From the NCBI RefSeq assembly GCF_003207795.1, contig NZ_NIRT01000012.1, forward strand, positions 1 through 64,000: 64,000 nt of DNA. The letters are read 5' to 3'. The position numbers and the translations under genes were made by a program. The first letter of the stretch is position 1; each line of letters starts with the position of its first letter. The notes beneath the pieces were generated by a model. The model had not been told where the DNA came from, did no database searches, and saw only the letters and a program-made list of their open reading frames with translations. Source of the DNA: Komagataeibacter nataicola. Lineage in GTDB: Bacteria > Pseudomonadota > Alphaproteobacteria > Acetobacterales > Acetobacteraceae. This document shows positions 63,702-64,000 of this stretch, piece by piece.

Positions 63702-64000
63702 TCAATGGGACGACGCGACAGGCGGCGTGGGCAGGGTCTTGCGCACTTCGGCGGCCTTCTTTTCCAGATCGCTCCACGGCGGCAGGGTCGTGCGCGTGGC
63801 GCGCAGGTAGGTTGCCAGCCGGGCAAGGTCCGCATCCGAGAAGGAATGGTAGAAACTGGGCATCGACACCGTGGAAATGCCTTCCGTCGTGCCAATGCCG
63901 CGCAGGATCACCTGGAACAGGTTGGTCGGCTCATCGAGCCACAGCGCGTTGTTCAGCGCGAGGTCGGGGCGGCCTTCAACCGGCTGCGGGCCGGCATTGG
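63702..64000 (-). CDS. Cytochrome c subunit of the aldehyde dehydrogenase, C-terminal part
   Basis: The frame is open to the right edge, giving the last 98 or so residues. NNALWLDEPTNLFQVILRG and the methionine-ligand segment VSMPSFYHSFSDADLARLATYLRAT are typical of the final heme domain of the multiheme cytochrome subunits of acetic acid bacterial dehydrogenases. The CxxCH sites would lie beyond the window. It is upstream of the 2Fe-2S subunit by 21 bp, so the operon reads cytochrome, 2Fe-2S, molybdopterin subunit. Confidence 0.88.
   Translation of the reverse strand, partial: NAGPQPVEGRPDLALNNALWLDEPTNLFQVILRGIGTTEGISTVSMPSFYHSFSDADLARLATYLRATRTTLPPWSDLEKKAAEVRKTLPTPPVASSH

Overview
The window is a stretch of bacterial core chromosome, GC-rich and densely packed, about 75 protein genes with one tRNA. 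The gene set points to an acetic acid bacterium (Acetobacteraceae), most likely Komagataeibacter or a close relative. The main reasons are the membrane aldehyde dehydrogenase operon at the right edge (cytochrome c, 2Fe-2S and molybdopterin subunits, the large one with a Tat signal), alphaproteobacterial types of LexA, MbfA and glutamate-cysteine ligase, and a dispersed family of A/T-rich double-hairpin intergenic repeats. I see no prophage, insertion sequence, CRISPR array, defence island or rRNA.

Layout. 0-4.7 kb: isoprenoid operon xseB-ispA-dxs (minus), a TusA-like protein, a ROK sugar kinase, rlmE and a Ppx/GppA phosphatase. 4.8-7.1 kb: tRNA-Gln(CUG), an AbrB-type membrane protein and a short-chain dehydrogenase. 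7.2-12.6 kb: rpmI-rplT, then pheS-pheT followed by an orphan PstS-like protein. 12.7-20.2 kb: lpxB, a tiny membrane protein, hisI, ygfZ, a GT9 glycosyltransferase, and yfgM-like/bamB/der in the order known from enterobacteria. 20.3-27.8 kb: an extended nicotinamidase, a GntP permease, a dienelactone hydrolase, ubiA, rsmE, gshA and the iron exporter mbfA. 27.9-34.7 kb: lolA, rsmI, an LppC-like lipoprotein, and a lipid A/Kdo operon waaA-lpxK-lpxL-like (minus). 35-41.5 kb: moaA, a methyltransferase, comF, grxC, small DUF proteins, a Tat-exported lactonase and ubiG. 41.6-51 kb: lysC-nitronate monooxygenase-RodZ-like, ispG, hisS, prfA, prmC and a DUF4167 protein. 51-56 kb: a biotin locus, bioA facing bioF-bioH-like-bioC/D, the last being one fused gene. 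56-64 kb: lexA, moeA, rpmG, an ftsB-like gene, eno, DUF3429 and the aldehyde dehydrogenase operon.

How it fits together. Periplasmic oxidation of aldehydes by the molybdopterin dehydrogenase needs molybdenum cofactor (moaA and moeA are here) and ubiquinone (ubiA and ubiG are here). Gluconate uptake and an exported lactonase fit the incomplete sugar oxidation typical of these bacteria. Envelope genes (lpxB, lpxK, lpxL-like, waaA, GT9, bamB, lolA, lppC) form a second theme.

The observations I find most worth a second look are a 42-base perfect palindrome inside bioA, the bioC-bioD gene fusion with a small winged-helix gene behind bioA, the two stacked dyads at mbfA (one on the promoter, one enclosing the start codon), and the dispersed repeat family. 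No clearly new multi-gene system is visible; the region is mostly housekeeping.
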